Source of the DNA: Morella rubra
Lineage: Eukaryota; Streptophyta; Magnoliopsida; Fagales; Myricaceae
NCBI GenBank assembly: GCA_003952965.2
Contig: CM025850.1
Span: forward strand, 912,378-976,377
Length of the DNA: 64,000 nucleotides
Direction of reading: 5' to 3'
Position numbers and translations under genes: made by a program. This document shows, one piece after another, positions 12,006 to 23,600 of the stretch (position 1 is the stretch's first letter; each line of letters starts with the position of its first letter). The notes below the pieces were generated by a model that saw only the letters and a list, made by a program, of their open reading frames with translations, was not told where the DNA came from and did no database searches.

Positions 12006-12066
12006 ATTAGTATCTGTATTCTCTCTTTCTTATTAATATATTTAAACGTTTTGAGAAAAAAAAAAA

Positions 12067-12549
12067 TACTCTTTGTGAAGTCTTACAAATTTCTTTACCA
12101 TTAAGGCTGACTTGGAGTCGACTCCGGGTGAGGTCTTAGTTAAGTCCTCCCCTAATTCTTCTTACGATTTATCACCTAGCAACTTGAGCGCATATTTCGA
12201 GAGAGTGGTTCGTGCGTGCTTCACGACGTATTTCTGTTCATGCTGGATTTCCTTTCTCAATTCGCTATCACCTTAGAGGTTTCTCAGAGTTTATTGTGTG
12301 TTTTTTTAAGTACTATGCGCTAAGGCAATTTCTCCTAAAAAACTGTTCTTTCAAATTTTTTGATTTTTAATCGACAAGTTAATAAATACCGCTGCTAGCA
12401 CTCAAACAAAAATCTGATCCTAGGGCGCGCAAAAGCTTTAGAAACTTCCAAACAAAAAGTTCATTGTTGATCTAATTATATAAAAATGCTCTAGCTAGCC
12501 TGTAAACAGTTAGATTCAACACAAAAACAGAGAGCAAGAACATATGGAA
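12067..12549. other. Spacer after the LINE; nothing recognised
   Basis: Unique-looking sequence with no coding, RNA or repeat signal that I can support. The bases after the A-run (ACTCTTTGTGAAG) would be the right target duplication of the LINE, but the left partner is outside the window. Confidence 0.5.
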
Positions 12550-13530
12550 TTAATCTGGCATCTGGTACTAGAAACTAACAGAATAGCCACCTGAGAGACA
12601 CAATAAGAGTTTGACTAAAGAGTCGGGGGAGAGAAGAAATGGATTAGGCTCTAAGATAGACGCCCCACATCCCATGAGAGAGAGAGAGAGAGAGAGAGAT
12701 GTAAACTGATAAAAAAAACTAGGGAGACATAAGTTGTGATTTCTATGCAATCTACCCCAAGATATAACCAATACCACTTAAATCAAATTGCTCTTAAGGA
12801 CTTGCATGAGTAAAGGCTTGCTGGCAACTTTTTAGTGAAGTCGTTTCTCCCCATGTCAACTATAGGAAGTTGAGACAGATCGGAGAACTTAAAGTTGGAG
12901 ATATCTCCTTCAAATAAATTGAGACGTAAATCCAATTTTATAAGATTTGTGCAATTCATCAAAGATGGAGGTAGAGCACCTGTTAAGGAGTTCTTGGGAA
13001 AGAATTAAAACCTGCTAAAAAAACCTCAAGTTTGGAACATCCCCAGTTCACTAGGAATACGGCCACTGTAGTGATTAGAAGAGAAATCAAGTAGCCTTAG
13101 AAACGAGTAACTAATGTAGAGTGAACCACTAGGGGTGGTGATTTAGTGATGCGCGAGTTGTGCCTAGGACCCAAGACTTGCTCCCAACGACGGTTCGAAT
13201 CACGGTAGTCCTATTATACTCTGGTGGTACCCGTGCTACGTGGAATTTTCGAGTTTAAGTGGTGGTAGGCTTCGGCCTGGTTTCATGATGGTCCATCTCT
13301 TGAGGGCCTTTTTTGTTTAGGAAAAAAAAAAACTAATGCACAGTGAGGAAGGAATAAGGCTCATGAAACCATTGTGGCTAACATGGAGCTTAGTTAACCT
13401 CCCTATACTATTTGAGGCATTAGATGAATGTAGTGATCATATATCTCTTGCCGGAAAATTGTAGCTCAAATCAAATATCCTGAGTTGATTTAAAGACGAA
13501 AAGAGATTGATTGGGAGAAAACCTAAAAAA
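12550..13530 (-). pseudogene. Leucine-rich-repeat receptor relic (PSY1R/PSKR-like ectodomain)
   Basis: Read on the minus strand, several frames give LRR text in the right order: SSLNQLRIFDLSYNFPAR (about 13480), LTKLHVSHNGFMSLIPSSLC (about 13390), FSSNHYSGRIPSELG (about 13070), LTGALPPSLMNCTNLIKLDL (about 12980-12920), FKFSDLSQLPIVDMGRNDFT (about 12870) and KLPASLYSCKSLRAI (about 12820). The NCTNL...LDL...F.FS.L..L..VD.G.N.FT...P..LY.CKSL pattern is characteristic of the PSK/PSY sulfopeptide receptors. No signal peptide, transmembrane segment or kinase is present, and frameshifts and stops recur. A SINE at 13125-13331 splits it. At the 3' side the match dissolves into an AG microsatellite (about 12676-12700). 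Confidence 0.78.
13125..13331 (+). mobile_element. tRNA-derived SINE with 15-bp target duplication
   Basis: The block starts after ACTAATGTAGAGTGA (13110-13124) and ends in an A-run followed by ACTAATGCACAGTGA (13332-13346), a target duplication with two mismatches. A pol III B-box-like GGTTCGAATCAC lies at 13192-13203, and a plausible A-box region (TTTAGTGATGCGCGAGTTG) near 13141-13160. Length about 207 bp, the A-tail and an internal promoter are typical of plant SINEs. The flanks belong to the receptor relic on both sides, so the SINE came after that gene had formed. Confidence 0.86.
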
Positions 13531-13559
13531 TCTATCTATTTCGTTTATCTCTCTCTAAA

Positions 13560-14090
13560 TTGCACAAGTTAGATTGCAAATTGTAGAAGTTCTTGGTCCT
13601 ATTTTTTATTAACAAGCAAAAAAAAGAAAACCATGACTAATTATATAAAAGCACGCTCGTTTTAAAGTTTCATTAAAATCATGCATATACACATACGGTA
13701 TGGTTTGGCTTATTTTGTTGTTCTTGTGTGGACAAGTTTTAATTTTCTTTAAATATTTCCGAACAATATATTCTCCTAATTTTGAATGTTTGGGAGCGAA
13801 AAGAAATTTAAGTTAAAAAAAAAAATCTTAAGTGGGGTTCACGAAAATTAGCTAGGCTTCTCATGCATAAAATGGCATACGGCTTTTTAAATGGGCAAGT
13901 CATCTTTCATTCTCTCTTTTTCGCATAGTAGTATACTTTGAATAAAACTAGGAGAAAAGGAGATAAAAACTCAGAGCAGAAAAAAAGATAAAACTCAAAT
14001 CAAATACTACATATAGGACCAAATACAAAATCAAATTTTTCATACCTTTTTAGAATATCAGCCAAACGCCAAATCAGTAATAAGTTTCCA
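13560..14090. other. AT-rich spacer; nothing recognised
   Basis: Low-complexity A/T-rich sequence between the receptor relic and a repeat copy at about 14100. No open frame with family resemblance and no structured repeat was seen. Confidence 0.45.
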
Positions 14091-14099
14091 AAAAAAGTT

Positions 14100-14345
14100 G
14101 AAAATATTATTTTATTTTTCTTATTTTACATGTAAATAAACACGGATTGAGAATATCCTCTCTAATTTACGTACTCGCATTGTATGATAGAAATTAGAGA
14201 GAGATAGATATAATGGGTAAACCTATATATTGTACGTTTCATGCTACCCATAATTTTTTTAATAGACAATATTAAATAGTGTATGATTTATCTGTTGTAT
14301 CTATCTTTCTCAGAATTTTACTGTGCAATTGTTTGATACAAAGAA
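14100..14345 (-). repeat. Copy of a dispersed repeat also found at 31490-31845
   Basis: Its reverse complement shares ordered blocks with the tandem pair at 31490-31845: an ACACAATACAGT-like block, AAGATAGA(T/C)ACAA, then ATTTAATATTGTC followed by a TTCATAT/TTCGTAT-like block. This suggests an old interspersed element, family unknown. It ends about 10 bp from the stop codon side of the S-protein gene, so it may supply that gene's 3' flank. Confidence 0.5.
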
Positions 14346-14356
14346 CACAGCCTTCG

Positions 14357-14770
14357 TTACGTCTCAAAATCAGGTTTATTTTTGAAAGCAAACTTCTCCC
14401 ATTTGCGGGATGCTTCGTTGTAACCATACAACGTGCCGCAGCGTCTTATCTGCCATAAACATTTATGCAGACACCTCTCATAATCTCTGTCATCTGAGTA
14501 CGCATCAAAATGATACCGAGGGGAGTTTCCCCATTTCACATTGCAGTAGAACAACGTAGTACGCCAGAAATTGACACCGAATCTCCAATGGACCTCTGCG
14601 CCATCTTTCACGACCTGGTAGCCAAGATCATTGTTCTTGGATTTGTAGCGGAGGGTCATGCTTCGCCCCTTCCCTAGCCTGTTCACTATATATACATACA
14701 CTTTCGCCTCAGTGCCCAGCACAAGATGCAGCAGCGAAAGAAGCAGGACAGATCTTTGTAAAGCATTCAT
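14357..14770 (-). CDS. S-protein homologue (plant self-incompatibility S1 family), secreted, 137 aa
   Basis: Single-exon gene encoding a small secreted protein. Residues 1-22 form a signal peptide (hydrophobic VLLLSLLHLVLG, cleavage near TEA/KV). The mature part has the SPH landmarks: VYIVNRL at 26-32, YKSKNNDLG at 42-50, W62..F64, TTLFYC at 71-76, W80, FDAY at 88-91, then RC...KCLWQI at 99-108 and C111. Cysteines are at 76, 100, 104 and 111. The usual cysteine in 'HCKSKDDDLG' is Tyr42 here, so one conserved disulphide partner is missing. Length is normal for the family. Founding members are Papaver stigma S-determinants; most homologues have unknown roles in extracellular signalling. The frame is open throughout and preceded by a TATA box, so it is probably a real gene. 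Confidence 0.88.
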   Translation of the reverse strand: MNALQRSVLLLSLLHLVLGTEAKVYVYIVNRLGKGRSMTLRYKSKNNDLGYQVVKDGAEVHWRFGVNFWRTTLFYCNVKWGNSPRYHFDAYSDDRDYERCLHKCLWQIRRCGTLYGYNEASRKWEKFAFKNKPDFET

Positions 14771-14832
14771 TTGATCAGCCCGTACTCCAAATTAAGAAGA
14801 AAACATGGAGTTTTAAATGCAACTAGGTTTTC

Positions 14833-14842
14833 TTTTTATATA
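14833..14842 (-). promoter_or_regulatory. Probable TATA box of the S-protein homologue
   Basis: TATATAAAAA on the minus strand, about 65 bp upstream of the ATG at 14770. That spacing allows a transcription start and a short 5' leader. It is the only clear TATA-like motif in that position. Confidence 0.55.
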
Positions 14843-14849
14843 TCGATCA

Positions 14850-15600
14850 AAACAGAGACATAATCTTGGAAATGCTCTCACTCCATGATCACAAAGAAAA
14901 TGGCCACCCCACCTACCTCTCTTTGCTTCTTTATATGTTTACGCGAAAAAAAAAAATGGATTGAAATGATTCTGCAGAACAATTACATCTGCATGCCCGG
15001 GGATGCTTCTATTTATCACCAAAGTTCTGCAGAAACGGTGTGGTTTTCGTAACAGCAGAGTAACAGAACTGGAAAACTGAATACAGTTTTGGATAAGTTC
15101 TAAGTAAAACAATTTAATCTTCATCTTCGGACCAGTATTTGCAGGGAGTTGATCTCTTATCTTCTTGTTGTTATAATATCTTTGCACCCATTGGACTGAT
15201 CTCCTCTCCACCCGCATCACTGTCAGCTAGTCTTCTAGATGATTACTCTCTTGCCCTTATGGAGAATTCGAAACTTTAAGGTCTAGGAAAGTAATTAATT
15301 TGCATAGTATTTGAGAAAACCCATTCTTTATTTGTCTAGGTTCGGTCTAATAATGTAATTAGGAGTTTGATTCTAAAGTATTTATGTATTTTTACATCGT
15401 ACCTAACTCATTGTAATAGTAATGAATGGGTCAAAACACCTTTTATACATACACTTGAAAAATTCGCAATGAATGGGTCAATGAAGTTAATGGATCTTGA
15501 TTTTTGTTAATTAAGGGCGATTTTCTGTTACCTATATATATAGCAAATTTAAATGTCATATTATCGAGATACTAGAGACTCGAATCCATGACTTTCCAAC
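14850..15600. other. Upstream spacer of the S-protein gene; nothing recognised
   Basis: Mostly unique AT-rich sequence. Open frames here (for example on the minus strand at 14939-15220) have no family resemblance and no codon signal. Confidence 0.4.
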
Positions 15601-15604
15601 TAAT

Positions 15605-16013
15605 CCCTAAAGTGATGTTTGAGAAGCAAAATTTTAAGAATTTTGAGTTTGTAAGAGAAATTTTTGAGAGATTGACTTTTTGTGGGAGTTTGTAAAAAAT
15701 TGATGAAAAAAGTTTAATAATGTTTAATTGTAAAATAATTTTTATTAGAATTCTTAAAAAGTTAAGAGAGAGAATATTCGATAGAATGTTTTAATGAAAA
15801 ATTAATAGAATTTGTTAAAAAATCAGGGAAGAGAAGATTTAATGTAATTTTTTTTTAAAAAAAAAAGCATTGAAATTAGTCTGAAAAATGTATTAAAATT
15901 TGTGTAAAAATTTTAAAAATTTTGATATTTGGTTGTAAAAAATTTGACTTTTTAAAATTTTTTGTTACAATGTTTAATTTTATTTTTCTAATCAAATATT
16001 GTTTTAGCCACTA
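15605..16013. repeat. Probable degenerate MITE (GATGTTTGG family)
   Basis: The left end AAAGTGATGTTTGAGAAG and the right end CTAATCAAATATTGTTTTA are imperfect inverted copies. The interior is made of TTTGTAAAAAATT-type A/T repeats that also occur at about 52340-52640 and 56750-57250. The AGTGATGTTTG end resembles the AAATGATGTTTGGTTG end (reversed) at 57240-57258. I infer old non-autonomous DNA elements of one family; target duplications are not resolvable. Confidence 0.5.
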
Positions 16014-17500
16014 CTATGATGGTGGGATACATGTCCTCAAGATATAGGGGATACCATTCTTGCCATTATCATTCTCATCATTCAAAATTAAATGGTAAAC
16101 AAAGTGTTAAAAAACCTCAAGGAATCTACTCACGGGCCAATGCTTTCTTCCCACTTTTTGTTTGGATAGCACGGGACAATTTTCGGTATTCTTTATGTAC
16201 TGAATTTGGATGGACTTGGCCAACTTAATTGCACTAAAGGGGCTTAATGCCATGATAAACTCCGAACGCATACAGCGGCCTGTCACATATTATTAAAGTT
16301 GCAAGTTTTATTACTGTGAAAAGTCTAACCGAGATCGCAAGCTGATCAATGATACTTCTAATCAATTTGTCCACATGAAGATTTAACTTTTTAATTCTTT
16401 TTTACAAATTCTCATAAATCACTTTTCTCTTTTTCGCTGAGTGGTAGTCGTTCAACCATATTCCAATGATATACAATGGCAGTCGTTCAACCATCTCAAA
16501 AATCTTAGAATTTTTTATAAAACAAACATCCCTCCAGTTATTATCCAAAACATTTTTTTACGACCATGTGTTTTAGGTGATTTTATTTTCTTCTTATGAT
16601 TTTAGAAACCGCTTTCTTAATATATTTTTACGATTTCATGTGAAAAATTATTTGGCCGGGAGTTCAAAGAGTGATTCGCCAGGATTCAAGCTTCAAATTA
16701 ATTTTTTCAATAAACTTTCAAAAATCCTCACAATGAAAATATTCATAAACATTTTTTTCTTGTAAATTTTCCCTTTCATGTTAATTTTCTCGGCTGCCTT
16801 TCCCTTTCAATCTAATTGGTAACACAGAAAAACATGTTTTAATATTTGGAAACTTAAAATGGGAAATTTTTTTATCCATCTAAACGTTCTGGATGCAAAC
16901 ATAACTAACTGAAAATTTAGTTAAAAAATAATAATAATAAATTCAAAATTATATCTCTCTTTTCATTAAGTGGTATTTTTTTTTATTATAATAAATATAA
17001 AAATATTTATTTAAATCATATTTTTTTATACTTTTTTATTTACTTTCATAATTTTTTAAAAAAATTTAATAAAAATCTAACATACCTTTATTTGCACCGA
17101 CTCTATAATTTCTTACTCGAATAGTATAGTATAATCAGATACAAATAAATACAGTAGATGATTATATTATTCATATAGTTTATTGTAAAATTTCCAGTAA
17201 CACAAGGCTTATAATTAATCTATTTGGTTTATCTATCTATTCCAGTTCTACTGTACAATTCGGACATAGATCGATCCGATTTTCACGACATTCTCTCACT
17301 TCCCACAGAAGCTTGTTTGCAAACTGACAGATGAGCCGAACATAACGCAGGGCTTGAGGGCTTGTTCATGTCTTGTGAAAATTTCGGTAAAAAAGTGGAG
17401 AAAGAGGAAAAAGGGTGTAAAAGGAGAAAAAGCAATCTACATAGCAATCGCACGTGTAGGTAAGACCAACGCAGAAGCAAAGGGATAACAAAGTTTGGAA
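16014..17500. other. AT-rich spacer upstream of OEP39
   Basis: Mostly A/T-rich sequence without a supported gene. A short direct duplication (AGTCGTTCAACCAT at about 16447 and 16481) is the only local structure. The region from about 17280 loses the A/T bias and probably holds the promoter and 5' leader of the OEP39 gene. Confidence 0.45.
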
Positions 17501-17670
17501 GCTAGGAACCTCCTTCTCCCTCTAGTAGACGTCACGCCCCTCGCCCGGAAATCATGAGCCTTCTTTCAGACTCTCTCTGAAAAACTGAGCGCACTTTCAT
17601 CCATGCAATCTTTGTCTTTGACATTATAATTTGCTGGTTCAAATTTAATGGTCTATGCACAGGTGATTGG

Positions 17671-20600
17671 ATGGGAGCTCAGAAGAGCATCCATGCTGGC
17701 AAAGGTCAGTTTTCTAATTCTTTCATGTAATTTTTTCCTTGCCTAAACCCACTTAGAAACCCATGGTTGCAGTTGCAAGGATCTTTTGTGAGTAATGTGG
17801 CCAATTTTTGGTGTGTAACAGCCAAGATTGATGTCAATGTTGATCTCACTCACAAGCTCTGCGCTTCTTTGATGCTTACTCCTTTCAGGTTTTTGCTTGT
17901 TTCACGCTTTGATTTCTTTTTCTACCTTGCACACAACTTCTCATTGTATAATTTAATTATTTCTCGTTTATTCTTTTAACAGGAGCACTGGCAGTCCTTT
18001 TTCTCTGATAATTGGGAGGTAACGTCTTTTCTTTTTCGTTCCTTTCTATTTCTATAATGCAACTTTTGTTGTTCCATTTGATTGTTATTCAAAATCAGAA
18101 CCCTAGAATTGTTTTCTCGTTGTTTGGACCAAAGAGATAAAAGGAAAGTCTTCAGTTGAATAAGCCTAGATCAAATAGTTGGCCTTGTTTATACTGGTTT
18201 TCTTTTTCTGGGAACTAAAGAGGAAAAAAAAAACTGTGTAGCTGTTTATATAGGTGTTTTTCTAATTTAGTTTTCTCATCAACCAATTGGAGAACAATGG
18301 CATCGGTGTTGTAACTGGTTTAGTTTGTTTATTGCAGTCTTTACATCAAACACCCGAACTTATTTGGTGGAAGCGAGAAGCTTGATTTATCGTGGGACAA
18401 GGGGCTGTACGATTCAAATATCTTGGTAGCTTATAGGAGGCCGAGACCTGAATGGCTCTCTCAACAGTCTTTTGTTATTCAGGTCTATGTCTGCTTGATT
18501 ATTATTACTATTGGTATTGGTATTATTGGGTGAGACACGCGTAAAAACATATTGTCATCGGAATTAATTAACTTTATGGGAACTTTTCCAACCAATTTGA
18601 TCTAGATTGAGGAAAAGCAAATGATAAATTTTCAAATGCCAGATCATTTTGAGTAGGAATCCTGTTATAATATCCTGATTTCATACTGGGTTTTTTCTTT
18701 TCTTTCTTTGGTCTTTTTCTCCTTCCAGCATTCCATTTCACCCGAGATTGGGATTCATGGTGTCCCCATGGAGAATTTCTCCCGTTCAGGGAGTGGAGGT
18801 GTGAATTTGTCCCGATTATCGGTTGGATTGGATCTGAATGAGCCTGCAAGTTCCAAATGGAGCAGCGCAACCAGCATAAAATTTGAGGTGTGCTGTCAAG
18901 TTACCAGTGCCATTTGGGCATCTGTTTTCATTTATTGCATTCATCTACAGTGTTTTCTATATGCAGTCAACGTATGGAAACTAATTACTGCAATACTGTG
19001 CAGCATGTTGGTCCTGTAAATGATGATGGCCGCTCAATAAGCAGGGATATTGATGGGTTTCCTGTGACTTGCAGGTAGTTGAGGAATGTAGAATAGTATT
19101 CTAGTTCTTAACCATCTGTTCTGATTTCTAAAACTTTACGTAAGATGCTTGTCATGCAGTGGCAATTCCCATGACAGTATGGTGGTTTTAAGGCAAGAAT
19201 CTCGTTTTGCAAAGGCAAACGATTGTAGTTTTTCTCGTGTAAGCTGTCTTCTGTCTTGATCTGATACTAGATTTACTAGATTCTTGGATCAAATTGGTTT
19301 GTATATCATAAGTGCCAGTCCAATGTATTTTACTAACTACAAGTTTGTCTTGTATTCAGTTGAGTCTGCAAATAGAACAAGGGATTCCAGTTCTATCTAA
19401 ATGGCTAATCTTCAACCGGTTTAAATTTATTGCATCAAAGGGAGTCAAGCTTGGGCCAGCATTTCTTTTGACAAGGTGAGTAACATTTCTTTGGTGTGTT
19501 GGATATATCTGCATGGTTGTTAGAGGAAGTGTGGACAGTGTCAAGCAGAAGTGAAAAGAAGAAATCTGAATAATGGAATGCAGGGAAGCAAGAATTGTCG
19601 GGGAAGTATAAGAAGCACTTGGAATATTAGAAGTGGCATGAAGTGTGAAAGAATTGAACAACGAAAGTTTATGGTTTTGGAAATACTCATGACTCAGATT
19701 GAAACTAAAAATTTGTGGAAAAGGAAGGAAAATTTAAAAAATATGCCATTCCAGTGATGAACCTAATTGTGGAAACAATTGAAGAGCATTAATGGGTATC
19801 AACAGAATCAATTGATTGTGTTTCAAGCCTGATGTGTTGCCCTTCTGTGGAAGCTTCATTTATCCAATGAAAAGGGAGTGTGCTGTCTCTTCGACTATCC
19901 CTATATGCTTTTTAGGAGTTATAGAGAATTAAATCTGGTTTTATGTGCTTGTTCAATAGTCAACACTCTTAACTTTCCTCTGACAGCCTGACAGGTGGTT
20001 CCATTGTAGGGGACATGGCTCCTTACCAGGCGTTTGCTATTGGGGGTCTTGGCACTGTCCGGGGTTATGGTGAGGGTGCAGTTGGATGTGGGAGATCGTG
20101 TCTGATTGCTAACAGTGAATTGACATTCCCTTTGGTAAGTAATGAATTAAGTGTAGATGATTTTTAATTTTGAACATCGGTGGTCTGAGTAAGCATCTTA
20201 AAATCTGCTTTAATTTTCTGCTGCGCAGAAGAATAATTTAGAAATAGTTACTTGTCATACTTCTGCACAACCCGCAACACAGCTATGCCCTAACTGATTT
20301 TGACTTAAAATTTTGCGACTTTTCCATGCCCTCAAGTTTTTCTTTGAAAAAAAAAAAAAAAAAAGAACTGGCCAGTTGCTGATATATATCTGTTGTCTGG
20401 TAACATATATGTATGCACATCGCACTTATTGGACAAAGACACAAACCTGTCCAAAGCAATGTCAGGGTCTGACTTTCTAATTTCTTTTGATATGTATATT
20501 GTGACCACAAGATGCTTGGAAACATGCTATTTGTTTTCTTGTCTTTTGCCAGTGTACAATCATAGTTATACCTTGAAATGCGTTAATCTATTTGAGTCTA

Positions 20601-23600
20601 AGATTCGTACAATACCATTCCTTTCAGTGTCATTGTTACGGAAACCTGGTATAGAATGCAAATGACTTTCACTGTCAGTTTGTTGAATAAGTGAATAGGA
20701 TTTTATCCCCAATCAAAAAAGCAACTTATTTATCTAGTGTTTCCTCAGATGCAAAAGGCCTACTGGTGCTTTTCATAGAAACGGATAATGTGATGTAGCC
20801 GTTTAGGCACTTTTGGGTCATATGAGGAGAGAAATAATCTTTGTGATAGCCCCTAAGGTGCTCAAGGTTCTAGTGCCTTCCTTTTCTTGGATAAGTAAGC
20901 TCTCTGCTTTTGGCATAAGTTCAACAAGACAGGTGTGTTTATTATGGCAACATTTTTCATGAACCATAGCTTTTAGATATAGAACTAAAATGAGGCTACT
21001 TCAAGCTTAAAAAGGAAATGCAGTTGTTATATAAAAAGGAAAAATGTGGGTATCTCAAAAATCCAGGCAAAGAAATATGGTTGTCTTTTTAAATGCCAAA
21101 AGAATGACACTTTTGTTTGAGTAAACAGCAAGGTTACTGACGTATGTGTGGGCGCTATCTCCTACTTCTATTTCTTCATTGCAAGCTGGGAAACATAATT
21201 ATGCCTTTAAAAGTCCTTTTGCGTTTGAAAAGAGAATAATTATTGTTCTCGCAGCTCTCTAGCTTTTTGAAATTTCTCAAAGAGGGATATGTTAGGCAAA
21301 AATATCTTCCTTGAACCATCACTAAACAACATAATTCGCTGTTCATACCCATTTAAGGGATCTGAGAAAACCTTCATCTTGGGGGAGATTTTGGAGCAAA
21401 GTTATTGCTGAATGCTCTATGATATAAGAACCAGAACTCCCAAAGTTCTATTTTTGAGGCTGCATTCTTCAAGCTCTCATGAGTGCAAAATAGATCACAG
21501 AACGTACAGTAATCATACATTTTTTCTCTAGTTACTGTCCCAAAGTAGATCTGAGAATATTCTATGCAGATGGGTGCATCCTTCAAATTCTGGCAAATTG
21601 AGTTCCTGGCATACTGCTTGTGTAAATTCATTCACTGGCATTTAGTCTTGGTTAGATTACACAAGAACCTGTGACTGTGGAACTGAATCATGTGTAAGGA
21701 TTCGTTAGATTCTCCTCCTTATAGTCTTACTTGTATAATATAGTTCATATCAATACATTTTTTCAAGAGCTGTAGGTAGAACACTAAACTTGATTGCCTT
21801 GTAAGAAGGCCACTCTCTCTCTCTGGTATCAGGATCCAGACCAAGAGTTACAATATGGTATTATCTGACGAGTCATCTGCTCTATGAAGGATGCAATTTC
21901 TCGCTACATACCCATATGTTAGCTGTGAACAAACTATGCCACCACCAGTAAACAACAAAATTCTGCTATTCATGACCCATTTAAGGGAATGTGTTTGAAA
22001 ATTGAGGGCATTTGAATCCTTCTCTTCATTTTTTTCTTCAATCTTTTGGTTCCAAAGTTATTGCTTGTGCTTATGCATATCCAGAAATAGTTTCTTTCTC
22101 CTGTCTTCTATTTTTGATTTAGAGTTGCAATTTCAAGCTGTTGTTCTCTACCAGATCAATAGATCCATGTTGATTTAGAATTTTGCGGTGCTGTTTTCTA
22201 GTGATACTGTCACAGATAGATGGTAGAGATCTGAGAATATTCTATAAGGGCAGATGGGTGCATCCTGAGTGGCTGAATTGGCAAACACTGATATTTACCC
22301 GGTAAAGGGCTTTGAACACTGTGCATTTTTTGGTTACCTTGTGCAAATAAGCCATGGTGCAGTTATAGGATTCATCATATCTTGCATTTAGTTATTTCTT
22401 GGTTATTGGATTAAACTACCACATCATTACTTGACCCTCCACCCTTTCTTGTTTTTTTTTAGAACATGTTTGAAGGTGCTGTTTTCTTGGACTGTGGAAC
22501 TGACTTGGGTTCTGGTCATCATGTACCCGGTAAGTTACACCTCCCTGATTCAGTTTGGATATAAGAGTTACTTGTGGATTCTCCTCGCCTTAGGGTTTCA
22601 ACAGTCTTAGTTTTACTTGTATAATATGGAGTTCATATCACAGGGCAATAGAAACAGGACTATGGTTGTTTATGAAAATAGTAAGAGAATTTTGGTTTGA
22701 AGGATGGAGGAGATTTTCAAGAGCAATACTTTAGGAAAAATTGTTGAATGTTTAATCGTAGTTGTAGAATTTGGCCGGCACTAAACTTGATTGAATCACC
22801 AAGTTGAAGCGTGTACCACAAAAGAAGGCCACTCTCTCTCTCTGGTATCAGTTTCATCTCCATCTATAGATCCAGCTCTTACCATCACTATTTCAATGAG
22901 TTACAACTGCTTTACACAATGGTACTCGCTCGTACATCACCAAGCATCTGCATTCTCTACTTTTTTTCTTACCACGCCCATTCTAGTCATTTTTCATGTT
23001 TTGCTGCCTATGCATCTTCGTTTCTGGTTCCTCCTTGTCTGAAGGATGCTTAATCACATGATAGTTGGAGGAAAGCTTTCGCATATACCTCGGATTGTGA
23101 CGGAACATAGGCTTTTTGTTCTGCTGCCATAGTTGAGGGTATACTATCAACTGCTAGCCTGACAACCAAATTGAACATTTCGGAACTAGTTGCAAAAGGA
23201 TATATGCAAACTCATGGTGTACACTATGCAGAATCTTCTTTTCTACTTGACAAACTTGCTTCTGTACGTGTTCCTATATCTCTTGCTGTGCAATTTCAGT
23301 GGCCTTTATTTCTGATAATCTGGAAGCGATTCACATAGCAATGACTCCAGTTTTTGAAGAATGAACTAAATGAAAATTTGTTTTTGCGTGTGCTTTTATC
23401 TTTCTTCTGGTGCACTTTCATTAGCCCTTACGTGTGATGATCATGCAGTTGTCAGCATAGGCTTGAATCCAGTTCTTTATGAGTGAGCTAACAAGTTTCT
23501 GCATAAACCCACACCCTAAGTTTGTGATTATAGCTATGCAACTAGTCGTAGTTTCAAATGTTGAATTTGGCTATCAAGGTGGAATGTGGCAGAATAGATC

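Larger units (their letters stand above)
1..12066 (+). mobile_element. Degenerate L1-type LINE retrotransposon, interrupted by two insertions
   Basis: The pieces occur in the order of a plant L1-type LINE: a DUF4283/zinc-knuckle-like ORF1 (about 60-830), an AP-endonuclease with a GDFN motif (3978-4600), a reverse transcriptase with FADD (about 5080-5341 and 9325-10090), a zf-RVT cysteine/histidine cluster (11150-11280) and an RNase H-like tail (11620-12000). It ends in an A-run at 12056-12066, the expected LINE 3' end. Stops and frameshifts occur in every domain, so it is dead. The 5' end lies left of the window, so its target duplication cannot be tested. Two later insertions split it: an inverted LTR-like block at 1558-3412 and a hAT at 5350-9316. 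Confidence 0.88.

Noticed and set aside
13191-13203. tRNA-like B box suggesting a tRNA gene
   Set aside because: No cloverleaf can be drawn around it; an A-tail and target duplication make it a SINE promoter instead.
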